DNA from: CAADGU01 sp964581605
GTDB lineage: Bacteria; Chloroflexota; Anaerolineae; Promineifilales; Promineifilaceae
Assembly (NCBI GenBank): GCA_964581605.1
Contig: CAZOPF010000059.1
Coordinates: 1-35,780 of the forward strand
Direction of reading: 5' to 3'
Length of the DNA stretch: 35,780 nucleotides
How positions within the stretch are numbered: position 1 is the stretch's first letter; each line of letters begins with the position of its first letter. Under the pieces are notes generated by a model. That model was not told the origin of the DNA, made no database searches, and saw only the letters and a program-made list of their open reading frames with translations. A program made the translations under genes and the position numbers. Below, one piece after another: positions 14,957 to 23,936 of the stretch.

Positions 14957-17361
14957 ATGACATCCATTTCATTATCTGGTTGTTGCAGGTGCTTAGAGGG
15001 CAGGGTAATGATGAAGGTGGCACCCGCACCGGGTTGACTGGTGGCACTAATGTGCCCACCATGCCGCTCAACAATACGCCGGCATATCGCCAGACCAATA
15101 CCCGTACCTTCAAATTCTGTTCGGCTGTGCAGCCTTTGAAACACCGTAAAAATTCTATCCAGGTATTTTTCGTCAAACCCAATGCCATTGTCTTGTATCT
15201 TTATCTGATAACCGTCGGCAAATTTCTCAGAGAAGATATGGATAACAGGTGGTTCGTTGGGTTTGTGGTACTTTAAGGCATTACCGATCAGGTTTTGGAA
15301 CAATTGCCGCATTTGCATGGCATCTGCTTGAATAGTGGGTAGCGGGTCTAAATGGATACGGCCGTTTTTTTGTTCAATCTGTGCTGCCAAATCTTCCACT
15401 ACTTGTTGGGCCAATTGTGTCAGATTCACCCACAGAAATGGGTCTGTGTGTGTCATCACCCGTGAAAACGCCAGTAAATCTTCAATTAACCCCTGCATCC
15501 GCAACGCAGCATTTTGCATTCGTGCCAGATAATCCTGACCGCGTTCATCCAGTAATTTACCATAATTAGCAGTCAGGCGGTCTCCAAACATTTGAATTTT
15601 GCGCAGCGGCTCCTGCAAATCATGGGAAGAAACGTAGGCAAAATTTTGTAATTCCCGGTTACTGCGCTCCAGTTCGGCCGTGTATATCTGTAGTCGTTCT
15701 TCCGCATTGCGACGCTCCAAAATCTCTTGTTGGGCAGCTTCATATAAAACGGCATTATCAATGGCTACCGCCAGTTGTGCCGCAATCGCCTGTAGTGTGT
15801 ACAGGTCATCTTCATCAAACGCTCCTACCTGAACGCTTTGGGCATCCAGCACGCCAATAATTCTCCCCTTCAGTTTAATCGGCACAGCAACCTCTGATCT
15901 TGTTTCCATTTTGTTGAGCTCGGCATGGTAACGTGGCTCATGCAAAACATTTGGGGCCAACAAAGGTTCACCATGCTGCGCTACCCAACCAGTGATACCC
16001 TGGCCTATCTTTAAACGGGTAACTCCTTCCATCTCTTTTAATGAGGTGAGCGAGGTAGCCCTAAGCACCACATATTCCCCCTCCACCAGCCGAATCACCA
16101 CATTGTAATAGGCGAAAGTTCTGCTGATCAGGTTCACTGATTCATGTAGAAGGTCATCTAAAGAAAGGATGGCGGTAGCCCGGCGGCCTACCTGCGCGAT
16201 GAGTTCCAGGCTAGATGCACGTGTACGCAGTTTGGTAATATCCCGGCCAATTGCATTGACATAGTTCACATTGCCATAGGAATCATATTGAACGTTGATA
16301 GACCAAAACATATCAAAAATTGCGCCGGTAGGGTTTATCTGCCTGTTTTCTAAAGTCGCATGAGCTATACGCCCACGAATCCATTCCAAAAAAGCCATCT
16401 CGGTGCGTTCACGGTCATCCCGGTGCAAGAATCTAAAAGCTGATTGCCCAACAAGTTCTTCTGGCCGAAAACCATATATCTGTTCGGCTGTGTGGTTGAG
16501 ATAAATGAAATGCCCGGCTCTGTCAATTTGAACAATAAGGTCATGGCTGCTCTCGATAAAATCGCGGTATTTTTCTTCACTTTGGCGTAGAGCCGCTTCG
16601 GTGAGTCGCTGCTCGGCGATGCGGTGGATGAGGTCGGAGACGGTTTCTTGAAGCTGGCTGATCAGGTTGTTTGTACTGTGTTGCAAATCGCCGATCTCAT
16701 CATCTTGAAGAGGTGGCGGTACCCGTGCAGAAAGTTGGCCGGCCTGAGCAATTTGCAAGGTTTGGCGCACGGCCGTAATCCGCACCAACACCAACCGGTT
16801 AAACGCCAGATAGATGATGAGAGAAGTGACCCCAACCACCAGCAAGGCACTCACAGCCATCATCAAAATCAGGCGGTTTTCTTCTTGTTGAAAGGGGATA
16901 GTGGAAGCCTGTACGTAGACAAAAAAGAGCGGCCGTACCCCGTCGCTGGAGTAAATGGGCACAATGCTGGTGACTGTGTTCGCGCCGTGTTGTATAAGGC
17001 CGTTTTTATTATCACGTGAAAACCATGCCTGATTTATCTCAGGTATTTCCGTTAACTGTTTGCCTATCAGTTCTTCGGGGGTGGCATTGATGACAATGGC
17101 ATTATTGGAACTAATAAAGGCGCTCCTGACGGGCACGCCCACAAGTTGCTCAATGGTCAGCTGGTCACTCAAAATACCTAGATTGGCCCGGTTGGTATTG
17201 ATAATTTCCGCAGGCAGAAGGAGACGGGTTTCCAGGTTTTGGTGGTTGTAAATGGAGAATTGGCGGATCAATAAATACCCTGCGGCAGCAAAAATAAGGA
17301 GTTCTACCAGGATGATAGTAACGCCGATTTTGAAGGCCAAACGGCGATGGATGGGTCTCAT
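14953..17361 (-). CDS. Membrane sensor histidine kinase: sensor loop, HAMP, PAS, GAF, HisKA, HATPase
   Basis: 802 residues. TM1 at about 12-32, an extracytoplasmic sensor region 35-160, TM2 about 165-187, HAMP about 188-242, PAS about 262-378 (YRDFIESSHDLIVQID), GAF about 385-540, a short coiled coil, then HisKA with phosphoacceptor H580 in FAYVSSHDLQEPLRK. The ATPase domain follows: N-box around N694 (NLIGNALKYH), G1 DNGIGFD (724-730), F-box region and G2 EGTGIGLAI (751-759). All kinase motifs are intact, so it should autophosphorylate. No receiver-domain protein is adjacent, so its partner is elsewhere. It starts 9 bases after the oxidase stop, with TTAGGAT overlapping that stop, and is coupled to the ABC-F gene. 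The signal is unknown. Confidence 0.93.
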   Translation of the reverse strand: MRPIHRRLAFKIGVTIILVELLIFAAAGYLLIRQFSIYNHQNLETRLLLPAEIINTNRANLGILSDQLTIEQLVGVPVRSAFISSNNAIVINATPEELIGKQLTEIPEINQAWFSRDNKNGLIQHGANTVTSIVPIYSSDGVRPLFFVYVQASTIPFQQEENRLILMMAVSALLVVGVTSLIIYLAFNRLVLVRITAVRQTLQIAQAGQLSARVPPPLQDDEIGDLQHSTNNLISQLQETVSDLIHRIAEQRLTEAALRQSEEKYRDFIESSHDLIVQIDRAGHFIYLNHTAEQIYGFRPEELVGQSAFRFLHRDDRERTEMAFLEWIRGRIAHATLENRQINPTGAIFDMFWSINVQYDSYGNVNYVNAIGRDITKLRTRASSLELIAQVGRRATAILSLDDLLHESVNLISRTFAYYNVVIRLVEGEYVVLRATSLTSLKEMEGVTRLKIGQGITGWVAQHGEPLLAPNVLHEPRYHAELNKMETRSEVAVPIKLKGRIIGVLDAQSVQVGAFDEDDLYTLQAIAAQLAVAIDNAVLYEAAQQEILERRNAEERLQIYTAELERSNRELQNFAYVSSHDLQEPLRKIQMFGDRLTANYGKLLDERGQDYLARMQNAALRMQGLIEDLLAFSRVMTHTDPFLWVNLTQLAQQVVEDLAAQIEQKNGRIHLDPLPTIQADAMQMRQLFQNLIGNALKYHKPNEPPVIHIFSEKFADGYQIKIQDNGIGFDEKYLDRIFTVFQRLHSRTEFEGTGIGLAICRRIVERHGGHISATSQPGAGATFIITLPSKHLQQPDNEMDVI

Positions 17362-17370
17362 CTACACGTC

Positions 17371-18738
17371 TTATCCTAATATCTTTCCTGGGTTCAAAAT
17401 GCCGTGGGGGTCCAGCAACTGTTTGATCTGGCGCATAATGCCAACGGCCGCTTCCCCATGTTCATGCACCATATACTTTTGCTTGCCAATGCCCACGCCA
17501 TGCTCACCCGTGCAAGTGCCATCGAGCGAGAGTGCCTTTTGCACCACCTGATCGTTAAACGATTGCAAATCCATATGCGGCCGGGCCTCTGGGGCAAATA
17601 CGACCGTGTGTAAGTTACCGTCCCCGGCATGACCAAAGAGTGCTCCTTTTAGCGTCATCATCGTCATCAAGTCGGCCGTATACGCGGCCAGTTCCGGGTA
17701 ATGGGAAATGGGCACAGCCACATCGGTGATGAGATATTTTTCACCCGGGTGCGCCCGGAAGAGGGTTTCGCCAAGCTGGTGACGGCCGTGCCACAGCCGA
17801 TCCCGTTCATCCCGCCCTACACCAGCCTCAAAACGGGTAGCCTGGCAATCAGCACAAATGGCCCGCACCAACGCCAACTCTGTTTGCAATGTTTCTGGGG
17901 TAGACCCGTGAAACTCCATCAGCAATGTGGGCGCTTCTGGTAGATGGATGGCCGGGTCCTGGTTCATATAAGCAACGGCCGCCGTGTCCAATAATTCCAA
18001 AGCGGCCGGCCCTAAACCTGCGCCCATGATGTGATAAACCGCTTCAGCAGCAACGGCCGTGCTGCCAAAAGTTGCCAATACCGCACTAAAATGTTCTGGC
18101 AAGGGCGCCAGCTTGAGCGTAGCCTCTGTCACCAGGCCCAGCGTTCCTTCAGAGCCAATGATCAGGTGTGTCAGATCATATCCGGCCGACTGCTTAACCG
18201 AGCGCGAACCTGTGCGAATCACTTCGCCATTTGCCAGCACCACTTCCAGTGCCAGCACATTGTCCCGTGTAGCCCCATACTTGACAGTGCGCGTTCCGGC
18301 CGCATTATTGGCAATCATCCCGCCAACACTGGCATTGGCCCCAGGGTCTGGTGCAAAAAAGAGACCATGCTGCCCCAAAACCTTGTTCATATCTTTATAA
18401 AAAATGCCTGGCTGTACCACCACCTGGAAATCGGCCGCATGAATAGCCACAATCCGATTCATGCGCTGAAAATTTACCACGATGCCCCCATGGATAGGAA
18501 TGGGATTACCTTCCAGGCTGCTGCCCGCCCCCCAGCCAACAACAGGCATATGGCGGTCGTGGGCTAATTTAAGGATAGCACTGACTTCACGGGTGGCCTC
18601 AGGCCAGACAACTACATCGGGCAAATGCGACAGGTGGGAAGATTGGTCACGGCCGTGTAGTGCCCTGTCTGCTTCACTTACCGATACTCGTTCTTCACTT
18701 AAAATTTCTACCAATACGGCCTGAAAGTCATCATTCAT
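17371..18738 (-). CDS. FAD-linked 2-hydroxyacid dehydrogenase (GlcD / D-lactate dehydrogenase family)
   Basis: 455 residues; oxidises a 2-hydroxyacid such as D-lactate or glycolate to the 2-oxoacid through FAD. The FAD-binding PCMH domain spans about 38-215, with VVGWGAGSSLEGNPIP (66-81) and NASVGGMIANNAAGTRTVKYG (about 134-154). The C-terminal substrate domain has HAGDGNLH (370-377) and CTGEHGVG (409-416), both family hallmarks. No iron-sulfur domain is attached and no glcE/glcF genes are adjacent, so a stand-alone D-lactate dehydrogenase is more likely than a glycolate oxidase subunit. The ATG at 18738 has GGGAG 7 bases upstream and follows the regulator gene by 9 bases. I leave the symbol blank because the substrate cannot be read. 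Confidence 0.9.
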   Translation of the reverse strand: MNDDFQAVLVEILSEERVSVSEADRALHGRDQSSHLSHLPDVVVWPEATREVSAILKLAHDRHMPVVGWGAGSSLEGNPIPIHGGIVVNFQRMNRIVAIHAADFQVVVQPGIFYKDMNKVLGQHGLFFAPDPGANASVGGMIANNAAGTRTVKYGATRDNVLALEVVLANGEVIRTGSRSVKQSAGYDLTHLIIGSEGTLGLVTEATLKLAPLPEHFSAVLATFGSTAVAAEAVYHIMGAGLGPAALELLDTAAVAYMNQDPAIHLPEAPTLLMEFHGSTPETLQTELALVRAICADCQATRFEAGVGRDERDRLWHGRHQLGETLFRAHPGEKYLITDVAVPISHYPELAAYTADLMTMMTLKGALFGHAGDGNLHTVVFAPEARPHMDLQSFNDQVVQKALSLDGTCTGEHGVGIGKQKYMVHEHGEAAVGIMRQIKQLLDPHGILNPGKILG

Positions 18739-18747
18739 ATGTTCTCC

Positions 18748-20730
18748 CTAACTGGTAGAAAAGTCAGGAATCGGCCCGGTTATCGGTTCAGCCAGAGCAG
18801 GGGTAGATTCGTTCAGGGCCGCTTTTTCCAGTTCGCTAATGGTGCTGGCGACATTCTCTATGGCCACGCGCTGCTTACGATACAGGTCAGATTCGCTCAT
18901 CGCCAGGCGGCGGGCCACATCCCGCACCCGCTGCCCCTGCACAAATTTCAGTTCGAGGATATTGTAGAGAATCCACTCGCCTGTCGTCAGGCTGCGCTCC
19001 CCTTCCGGTTTCTGTAATTCGATGGCGTCATTGAGGATGGCGCGTAACGCTTTAGTGGCGTTGTTGTCGTGTGCTTCCATGGCCTGCTGCACAATACGCA
19101 GCCGCATGAGCGGGCTTTTGGTCAGTTTGGGGCCACCCCAATAATCACGCAGGGCATCCCGCACCATGCTGTTAAATTCGGGGTCATTCACGACGGTATC
19201 GGCGGGAGCAACGGCCGTAAACACCGGCAGCCCACCGAACGCTGCTTCACTCCGCCGCTGCTGCAAAGCGATAATTTGTGGTAACAATCCTTCTACGGCC
19301 GCAAACACCTCTTGCTGCAAAATGCGGTCTTCCAACGCTGAAGCAATCTGGTCTTCCAGATTGTCCAGAATATGCCACTCCTGTTCCGTCAGGTCAGGTT
19401 TAGCCGTGCGGGCGCGGATGCCCAAAATGCCCAAAAAGTCATCACGATGGTGGCTGTGCAACGGCCGTAGCCAATACTCCTGCCATACAATAAACCCATC
19501 CACCACCTGTAAATCTGCCGTCTCTTCGCCGTTGGCGTGGGTTAACTGCTGCCAGCTTTCCTGTTGCAGCAGCGTTTCCGGGTCAGCCAGCGGGCCAATG
19601 ATAGATTCGATTATTGGCCCTGCGGCCGTCATCGCCACCACAAAAGAGGTGGGCGTGCGCAGCGCCTCGCAGGTAGCCGCCAGGATGCTCTCCAGAAATT
19701 GATGCAGGTCACTGGTGGTTAATAACCGTTCGCTGAGCTGCTGAATGCGCTGCACATCGGGGTCATTGTTCAGGTGGAAGAAGCGTTCCAACGGCCGTTT
19801 GTACGCATGAACCGCCCACTCTACCAGCATCACGGTAGCCACGATGGCCACGGCCACGGCCGTTTCCACCGGAATCCCAATGCCCGGGCTGACCCGCTGC
19901 ACCAGCACATACACCACCAGCACAATGGAGGCGGCCATGGGCACCCGCGCCATAAACTTAAACAGCTTCACGCGCACCACCCGGTCAGGCGAAGCGGCCC
20001 CAAAATAAATGAGATGCGCCGTCATAATGGCGAACATGATCCCCACGACCACATTCCCAGTGATTACCACCAGCCACAGCCAGATAGGTAGTTCATTTTG
20101 CGGGGCATTGCTGCTGAGAATCAGGTAAGGGAAGACGGAGAGCGGTGCAGCCAGGAAGACCAGCAAGGTTGTGGTCATACGCTGGCGGGTCGTGCGCGTG
20201 AGGCAGCGGCGGCGTGCCCGCCAGACGTTGTAGATGCTCACGGCCGTGACCCCCCAAAAATAGACAGCAAAAACAATAAAGAACGGTCCGGCTACCAGAT
20301 GCCGCGCTTCGTCGTTTAACAGATCAGCCGGGGCCGTCACAATCCAGTCGGAAAACAACACCAGCCCCAAAAAGACCAGACCACTAATATACCCGGCGCG
20401 TACCAGCAGGCGGCGGCGGCGAGAAATGGCCCCCGTCGTCACCAACAACGCATCGGACAGGTGGAACTGTGCCGCCGGCACCATCGCAATGCCCACCCAT
20501 TCCAGCCGCAACAAAATTTCGGCCGAAATCGGCAGCAACGCCTGGCTCACCAGCGTCTCGGCAAAATAAGTGATAATGACAAAAGAAATGAGGGCACAAA
20601 ACGCCCGTGTCACCCGGTCTCGTCGCGCCCGGCCCAGGTTGTAGAGCACAACGGCCGTGCCAAAAATGACGATCACCGCTTGCAGCAGGTCGTTAATAAA
20701 CGCCAAAATGTCCGTCAGGGAGCTGCTCAT
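18748..20730 (-). CDS. Multi-span membrane protein with GAF domain and C-terminal helix-turn-helix
   Basis: 660 residues from the ATG at 20730 (an alternative GTG at 20778 adds 16 residues encoded by the 20739-20811 repeat; it has AGGTGA upstream, whereas 20730 has no clear site). Residues 10-305 hold eight or nine hydrophobic spans, like the N-terminal sensor of 7TM histidine kinases. A GAF-like domain spans about 328-475. There is no HisKA or ATPase. Residues about 583-630 (WILYNILELKFVQGQRVRDV, then ARRLAMSESDLYRKQRVAIE) look like a sigma region 4-type helix-turn-helix. I infer a membrane-held transcription regulator that either acts in place or is released by cleavage. It lies directly downstream of ftsH and upstream of the dehydrogenase. 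The DNA-binding role is inferred from pattern only. Confidence 0.72.
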   Translation of the reverse strand: MSSSLTDILAFINDLLQAVIVIFGTAVVLYNLGRARRDRVTRAFCALISFVIITYFAETLVSQALLPISAEILLRLEWVGIAMVPAAQFHLSDALLVTTGAISRRRRLLVRAGYISGLVFLGLVLFSDWIVTAPADLLNDEARHLVAGPFFIVFAVYFWGVTAVSIYNVWRARRRCLTRTTRQRMTTTLLVFLAAPLSVFPYLILSSNAPQNELPIWLWLVVITGNVVVGIMFAIMTAHLIYFGAASPDRVVRVKLFKFMARVPMAASIVLVVYVLVQRVSPGIGIPVETAVAVAIVATVMLVEWAVHAYKRPLERFFHLNNDPDVQRIQQLSERLLTTSDLHQFLESILAATCEALRTPTSFVVAMTAAGPIIESIIGPLADPETLLQQESWQQLTHANGEETADLQVVDGFIVWQEYWLRPLHSHHRDDFLGILGIRARTAKPDLTEQEWHILDNLEDQIASALEDRILQQEVFAAVEGLLPQIIALQQRRSEAAFGGLPVFTAVAPADTVVNDPEFNSMVRDALRDYWGGPKLTKSPLMRLRIVQQAMEAHDNNATKALRAILNDAIELQKPEGERSLTTGEWILYNILELKFVQGQRVRDVARRLAMSESDLYRKQRVAIENVASTISELEKAALNESTPALAEPITGPIPDFSTS

Positions 20731-20738
20731 AAAAAAAC

Positions 20739-20811
20739 AGAGATGGGGAGAACAGAGATTGTCGAATGACAAAAGCACCCCATCACCTGCTCACCTCATT
20801 ACCCCATCTCT
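20739..20811. repeat. Intergenic imperfect hairpin between ftsH and the membrane regulator
   Basis: AGAGATGGGG (20739-20748) and its complement CCCCATCTCT (20802-20811) bracket a centre with CACCTGCTCACC. The same CACCTGCT motif recurs at 28041-28048. It overlaps the possible upstream start (20778) of the regulator, so it may affect which start is used. Confidence 0.5.
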
Positions 20812-20813
20812 TC

Positions 20814-22769
20814 CTATGCTGGTGAAGGCGAAGGGCCTAACTTGGGCGTGTTGCGGCCGACGGCCGTTTGGGATTCCAGTGTGGCCGACGTATCAGAACT
20901 GGTTTCCGGCCGTGCCGATTGTGCCTCGTCGGATGGCCGTAGTTGCCCCTCCACTATCGCCACAAACGCATCCGCGTCCACCGTTTCCACCTCCAACAGA
21001 GTCATAGCCACGCGATCCAGCGCGGCCCGATTCTCCGTCAAAATTTGCCGTGCCCGCTCATATTCCTCGTCAATCAACTGGCGCACCTCGGCGTCAATTT
21101 TTTCGGCTATCGCATCGGAATAATCGCGCTGTTCGCTGATCTCACGCCCCAAAAAAACCATCTCCTGCTTTTGCCCATATACACGCGGCCCCAAATCTTC
21201 GCTCATGCCATACTGCGTAATCATCGCCTGGGCGATTTTGGTTACTTGTTGCAAATCATTACTGGCCCCGGCCGTAATTTCCCCATACACAATCTCTTCC
21301 GCCACCCGGCCGCCCAACGCCCCGGCAATCCGCGCTTTCAACTGTGATTTAGTGGGCAGCAATTTGTCATCTTCCATATACCAGGTCAACCCCAGCCCCA
21401 TGCCACGCGGCACAATGGTCACTTTGCGCAGCGGCATCCCGTCCGGCAGGAAATGGCTCACCAGGGCATGGCCCGCTTCATGGTAGGCAATCACCTCTTT
21501 CTCTTCCGGTGTAATCACCCGGCTTTTCCGTTCTGGGCCAAGCTGCACGCGCTCAATGGCGTCGTGAAATTCGGTCATGCCGATGCTTTTTTTGCTGCGG
21601 CGGGCAGCCAGCAGTGCGGCCTCATTCACCGTGTTTTCAATGTCTGCGCCCACAAAACCGGGCGTCGCCTTGGCTAATATGCTGATGCTGACATTGGAAG
21701 AGACAGGTTTGCCACGCAGATGTACTTTGAAAATGGCTTCACGGCCGCGAATATCGGGCCGATCAATCACCACACGCCGGTCAAAACGGCCAGGGCGCAT
21801 AAGTGCCGGGTCGAGGATGTCTGGCCGGTTGGTGGCGGCCAGAATGATGACGTGGGTATCGGTATCAAAACCATCCATTTCCACCAAAATCTGGTTCAGC
21901 GTTTGTTCGCGCTCGTCGTGTGAACCGCCCAAACCCGCGCCCCGATGCCGCCCGACGGCATCAATTTCATCCACAAAGATGATACATGGGCTGTGCCGTT
22001 TGGCCTGCTCAAACAGGTCACGTACCCGGCTGGCCCCCACACCCACAAACATTTCCACAAATTCGGAACCGGCGATGGAAAAGAAGGGTACGCCCGCTTC
22101 GCCGGAGACGGCTTTGGCCAGCAGGGTCTTGCCGGTGCCAGGGCTGCCCACCAGCAGCACCCCTTTGGGAATCCGTGCCCCAAAGCTGACGAATTTTTCT
22201 GGTTCTTTCAGAAATTCCACCACTTCTTGCAGTTCCTCTTTGGCTTCATCACAGCCAGCAACATCGGCAAAGGTGACGGTGGGGTGGTCGCCGGTGAACA
22301 TGCGGGCGCGGCTTTTGCCGAAGGACATGGCCTGGTTGTTGCTGCCCTGCGCCTGCCGCATGATGATGTAAATGAAGACGATCATAATGATGGCGGGCAG
22401 GAATAAACCGGCGGTGGTGAGCAACCCGCCCCACTGGCTGGGACCTTCGTAGGTGATGGTGGGTTGGTCGTCGGCGTAATCTTCCTGGCTGATGCCATAG
22501 GAGGCCAGCACTTCTTCCAGGGAGCTAACGTTGCTGATGCTGGCTTCGGTTTCCGGCTGGTTGGAGTCGGCGTAGGTAATGGTAATGGTACGGCCGTTGC
22601 CCGCTACGACGATCTCCTCTATTTCATTCGCCTTAATTTGCTGCGCCAACTGGCTGATGGAAATCTCTGCTTTCTGGGTAGAGGTGGATGTATAGCTCCA
22701 CAGTAAAACCATTAAGGCCACCCCAATTAAAAGATAGACAAACCAACGGCTAACAGTTGCTGGATTCAT
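20814..22769 (-). CDS. ftsH: ATP-dependent zinc metalloprotease FtsH
   Basis: 651 residues; a membrane-anchored AAA+ protease that extracts and degrades membrane and short-lived cytosolic proteins. TM1 about 9-27, periplasmic domain about 30-115, TM2 about 117-138. AAA module: Walker A GSPGTGKT (208-215), pore loop EFVEMFVGVGASR, Walker B IIFVDE (263-268), second region of homology TNRPDILDPALMRPGRFDRR (313-332). Protease: zinc motif HEAGH (430-434) with a downstream Asp in SNDLQQ. The ATG at 22769 is chosen because GGAG lies 9 bases upstream; a GTG at 22784 would have that ribosome site as its own codons. It leads a co-directional run of genes (regulator, dehydrogenase, kinase, ABC-F). All key residues are present. 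Confidence 0.97.
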   Translation of the reverse strand: MNPATVSRWFVYLLIGVALMVLLWSYTSTSTQKAEISISQLAQQIKANEIEEIVVAGNGRTITITYADSNQPETEASISNVSSLEEVLASYGISQEDYADDQPTITYEGPSQWGGLLTTAGLFLPAIIMIVFIYIIMRQAQGSNNQAMSFGKSRARMFTGDHPTVTFADVAGCDEAKEELQEVVEFLKEPEKFVSFGARIPKGVLLVGSPGTGKTLLAKAVSGEAGVPFFSIAGSEFVEMFVGVGASRVRDLFEQAKRHSPCIIFVDEIDAVGRHRGAGLGGSHDEREQTLNQILVEMDGFDTDTHVIILAATNRPDILDPALMRPGRFDRRVVIDRPDIRGREAIFKVHLRGKPVSSNVSISILAKATPGFVGADIENTVNEAALLAARRSKKSIGMTEFHDAIERVQLGPERKSRVITPEEKEVIAYHEAGHALVSHFLPDGMPLRKVTIVPRGMGLGLTWYMEDDKLLPTKSQLKARIAGALGGRVAEEIVYGEITAGASNDLQQVTKIAQAMITQYGMSEDLGPRVYGQKQEMVFLGREISEQRDYSDAIAEKIDAEVRQLIDEEYERARQILTENRAALDRVAMTLLEVETVDADAFVAIVEGQLRPSDEAQSARPETSSDTSATLESQTAVGRNTPKLGPSPSPA

Positions 22770-22881
22770 TATTTTATTCTCCACTCGATAGGGCAGTTAG
22801 GAGGCTGCCTGAGAAAGAGTATAACAGAAAGGGAAGGCACATCACAGGTGAAATGAGGGTTGAGGGGCTAGACAAAGAGAG

Positions 22882-22902
22882 CCAATTTCTCAAAGAAATC
22901 GG
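22882..22902. repeat. Small hairpin downstream of the aldo/keto reductase gene
   Basis: CCAATTTCT, loop CAA, AGAAATCGG: a 9-bp stem with one mismatch, 35 bases beyond the reductase stop codon (leftward). It shares form with the AACTTCTT hairpins at 12150-12170 and 30193-30228. It may act as a weak terminator between the reductase and ftsH; no T-run follows. The rest of 22770-22937 shows nothing clear. Confidence 0.4.
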
Positions 22903-22937
22903 ATGTCTCAGTTGTTCAACTTGTTTGGCAGTGACTC

Positions 22938-23876
22938 TTATATACTTTCAAACAGGGTGTTTATCTCATCCAGGTCAACGGCCGTCAGCACCCACTGCCC
23001 AGCTTTCGCATTTGCCTGCAACTGTTCCACCTTCGTCAGCCCGGAGATGACGGAGCAGACCTGCGGCTGCGCCAGCAGCCAGGCGTGGGCCAATTCGCCC
23101 ATCGTGTGTCCCCGTTCTTCCGCCCAGGCCGTCAGCCTTTCCACAATGGTGTAATTGGTGTCCGTCATGTAACGCTGCACATATTCACTGCGTTCGCCAC
23201 GTGAACCGGCCGGTGCGCCTTCGCCGCGCCGATATTTGCCAGTGAGGAAACCGCCCGCCAGCGGAAAGTAGGGAATGAAGCCGACGTTGTGTGCCCGGCA
23301 ATAGGGCAGTACTTCCTTTTCCACTTCGCGTTCCAGCATGTGGTAATGGGACTGGATGGTGACAAACGCGGCCCAGCCGCGCAGGTCGGCCAGCAGGTTA
23401 GCTTCGGCCAACTGCCAGGCAGCGTAGGCGGATGCGCCCACGTAGCGCACTTTGCCGCTGCGGATCAGGTCATCCAGCGCGCGCATTGTTTCGGCGATGG
23501 GTGTGGTATTATCCCAGCGGTGCATCTGGTACAGGTCTATGTGGTCGGTTTGCAGGCGGCGCAGGCTGGCTTCCACACCGTGCATGATGTGGTAGCGGGA
23601 AGTGCCGTAATCGTTAGGGCCGCTGCCGGTGCTGTGGAACACTTTGGTAGCCAGCACAAAACGATCATGGCGGCCTTTGAGGGCGTGGCCGAGTGTTTCT
23701 TCGGAACGGCCGTCGGCATACACATCGGCCGTATCAATAAAGTTAATGCCCAATTCCTGCGCTGCATCCAGGATAGCGTGGACGCCAGCCTGGTCTACTT
23801 TATTACCAAATTGATTCGTGCCCATGCCAATAACCGACACGCGCACCCCCGAATTGCCTAATTGACGATATTCCAT
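22938..23876 (-). CDS. Aldo/keto reductase
   Basis: 312 residues of the TIM-barrel NAD(P)H-dependent oxidoreductase family, cytosolic, reducing aldehydes or ketones. The catalytic tetrad is readable: D48 (FIDTADVYADG), Y53, K78 (VLATKV) and H119 (LYQMHRWD). The cofactor-binding C-terminal part is present (GLTKVEQLQANAKAG region). It begins NSGVRVSVIGMGTNQFG, as in the subfamily close to YghZ/potassium-channel beta-like reductases. The ATG at 23876 has GGAG 6 bases upstream. It lies 60 bases downstream of selB in the same direction. Substrate unknown. Confidence 0.93.
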   Translation of the reverse strand: MEYRQLGNSGVRVSVIGMGTNQFGNKVDQAGVHAILDAAQELGINFIDTADVYADGRSEETLGHALKGRHDRFVLATKVFHSTGSGPNDYGTSRYHIMHGVEASLRRLQTDHIDLYQMHRWDNTTPIAETMRALDDLIRSGKVRYVGASAYAAWQLAEANLLADLRGWAAFVTIQSHYHMLEREVEKEVLPYCRAHNVGFIPYFPLAGGFLTGKYRRGEGAPAGSRGERSEYVQRYMTDTNYTIVERLTAWAEERGHTMGELAHAWLLAQPQVCSVISGLTKVEQLQANAKAGQWVLTAVDLDEINTLFESI

Positions 23877-23902
23877 GTTTTCTCCAAAGGGGTATCCGGT
23901 GG

Positions 23903-23926
23903 CAAGTGTCCTGTGTATAACACTTG
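23903..23926. other. Short inverted repeat between selB and the reductase gene
   Basis: CAAGTGT (23903-23909) and ACACTTG (23920-23926) with a 10-base centre. It lies 26 bases upstream of the reductase start and 10 bases after the selB stop. Its position fits an operator for the reductase or a weak stem at the end of selB; sequence alone does not decide. Confidence 0.35.
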
Positions 23927-23936
23927 ATACATAACC

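Noticed and set aside
22770..22784. GTG start for ftsH
   Set aside because: Those bases contain the GGAG ribosome site for the ATG at 22769.
23877..23936. Selenocysteine tRNA or SECIS near selB
   Set aside because: Only a 7-bp inverted repeat is present; nothing has tRNA arms or a CCA end.
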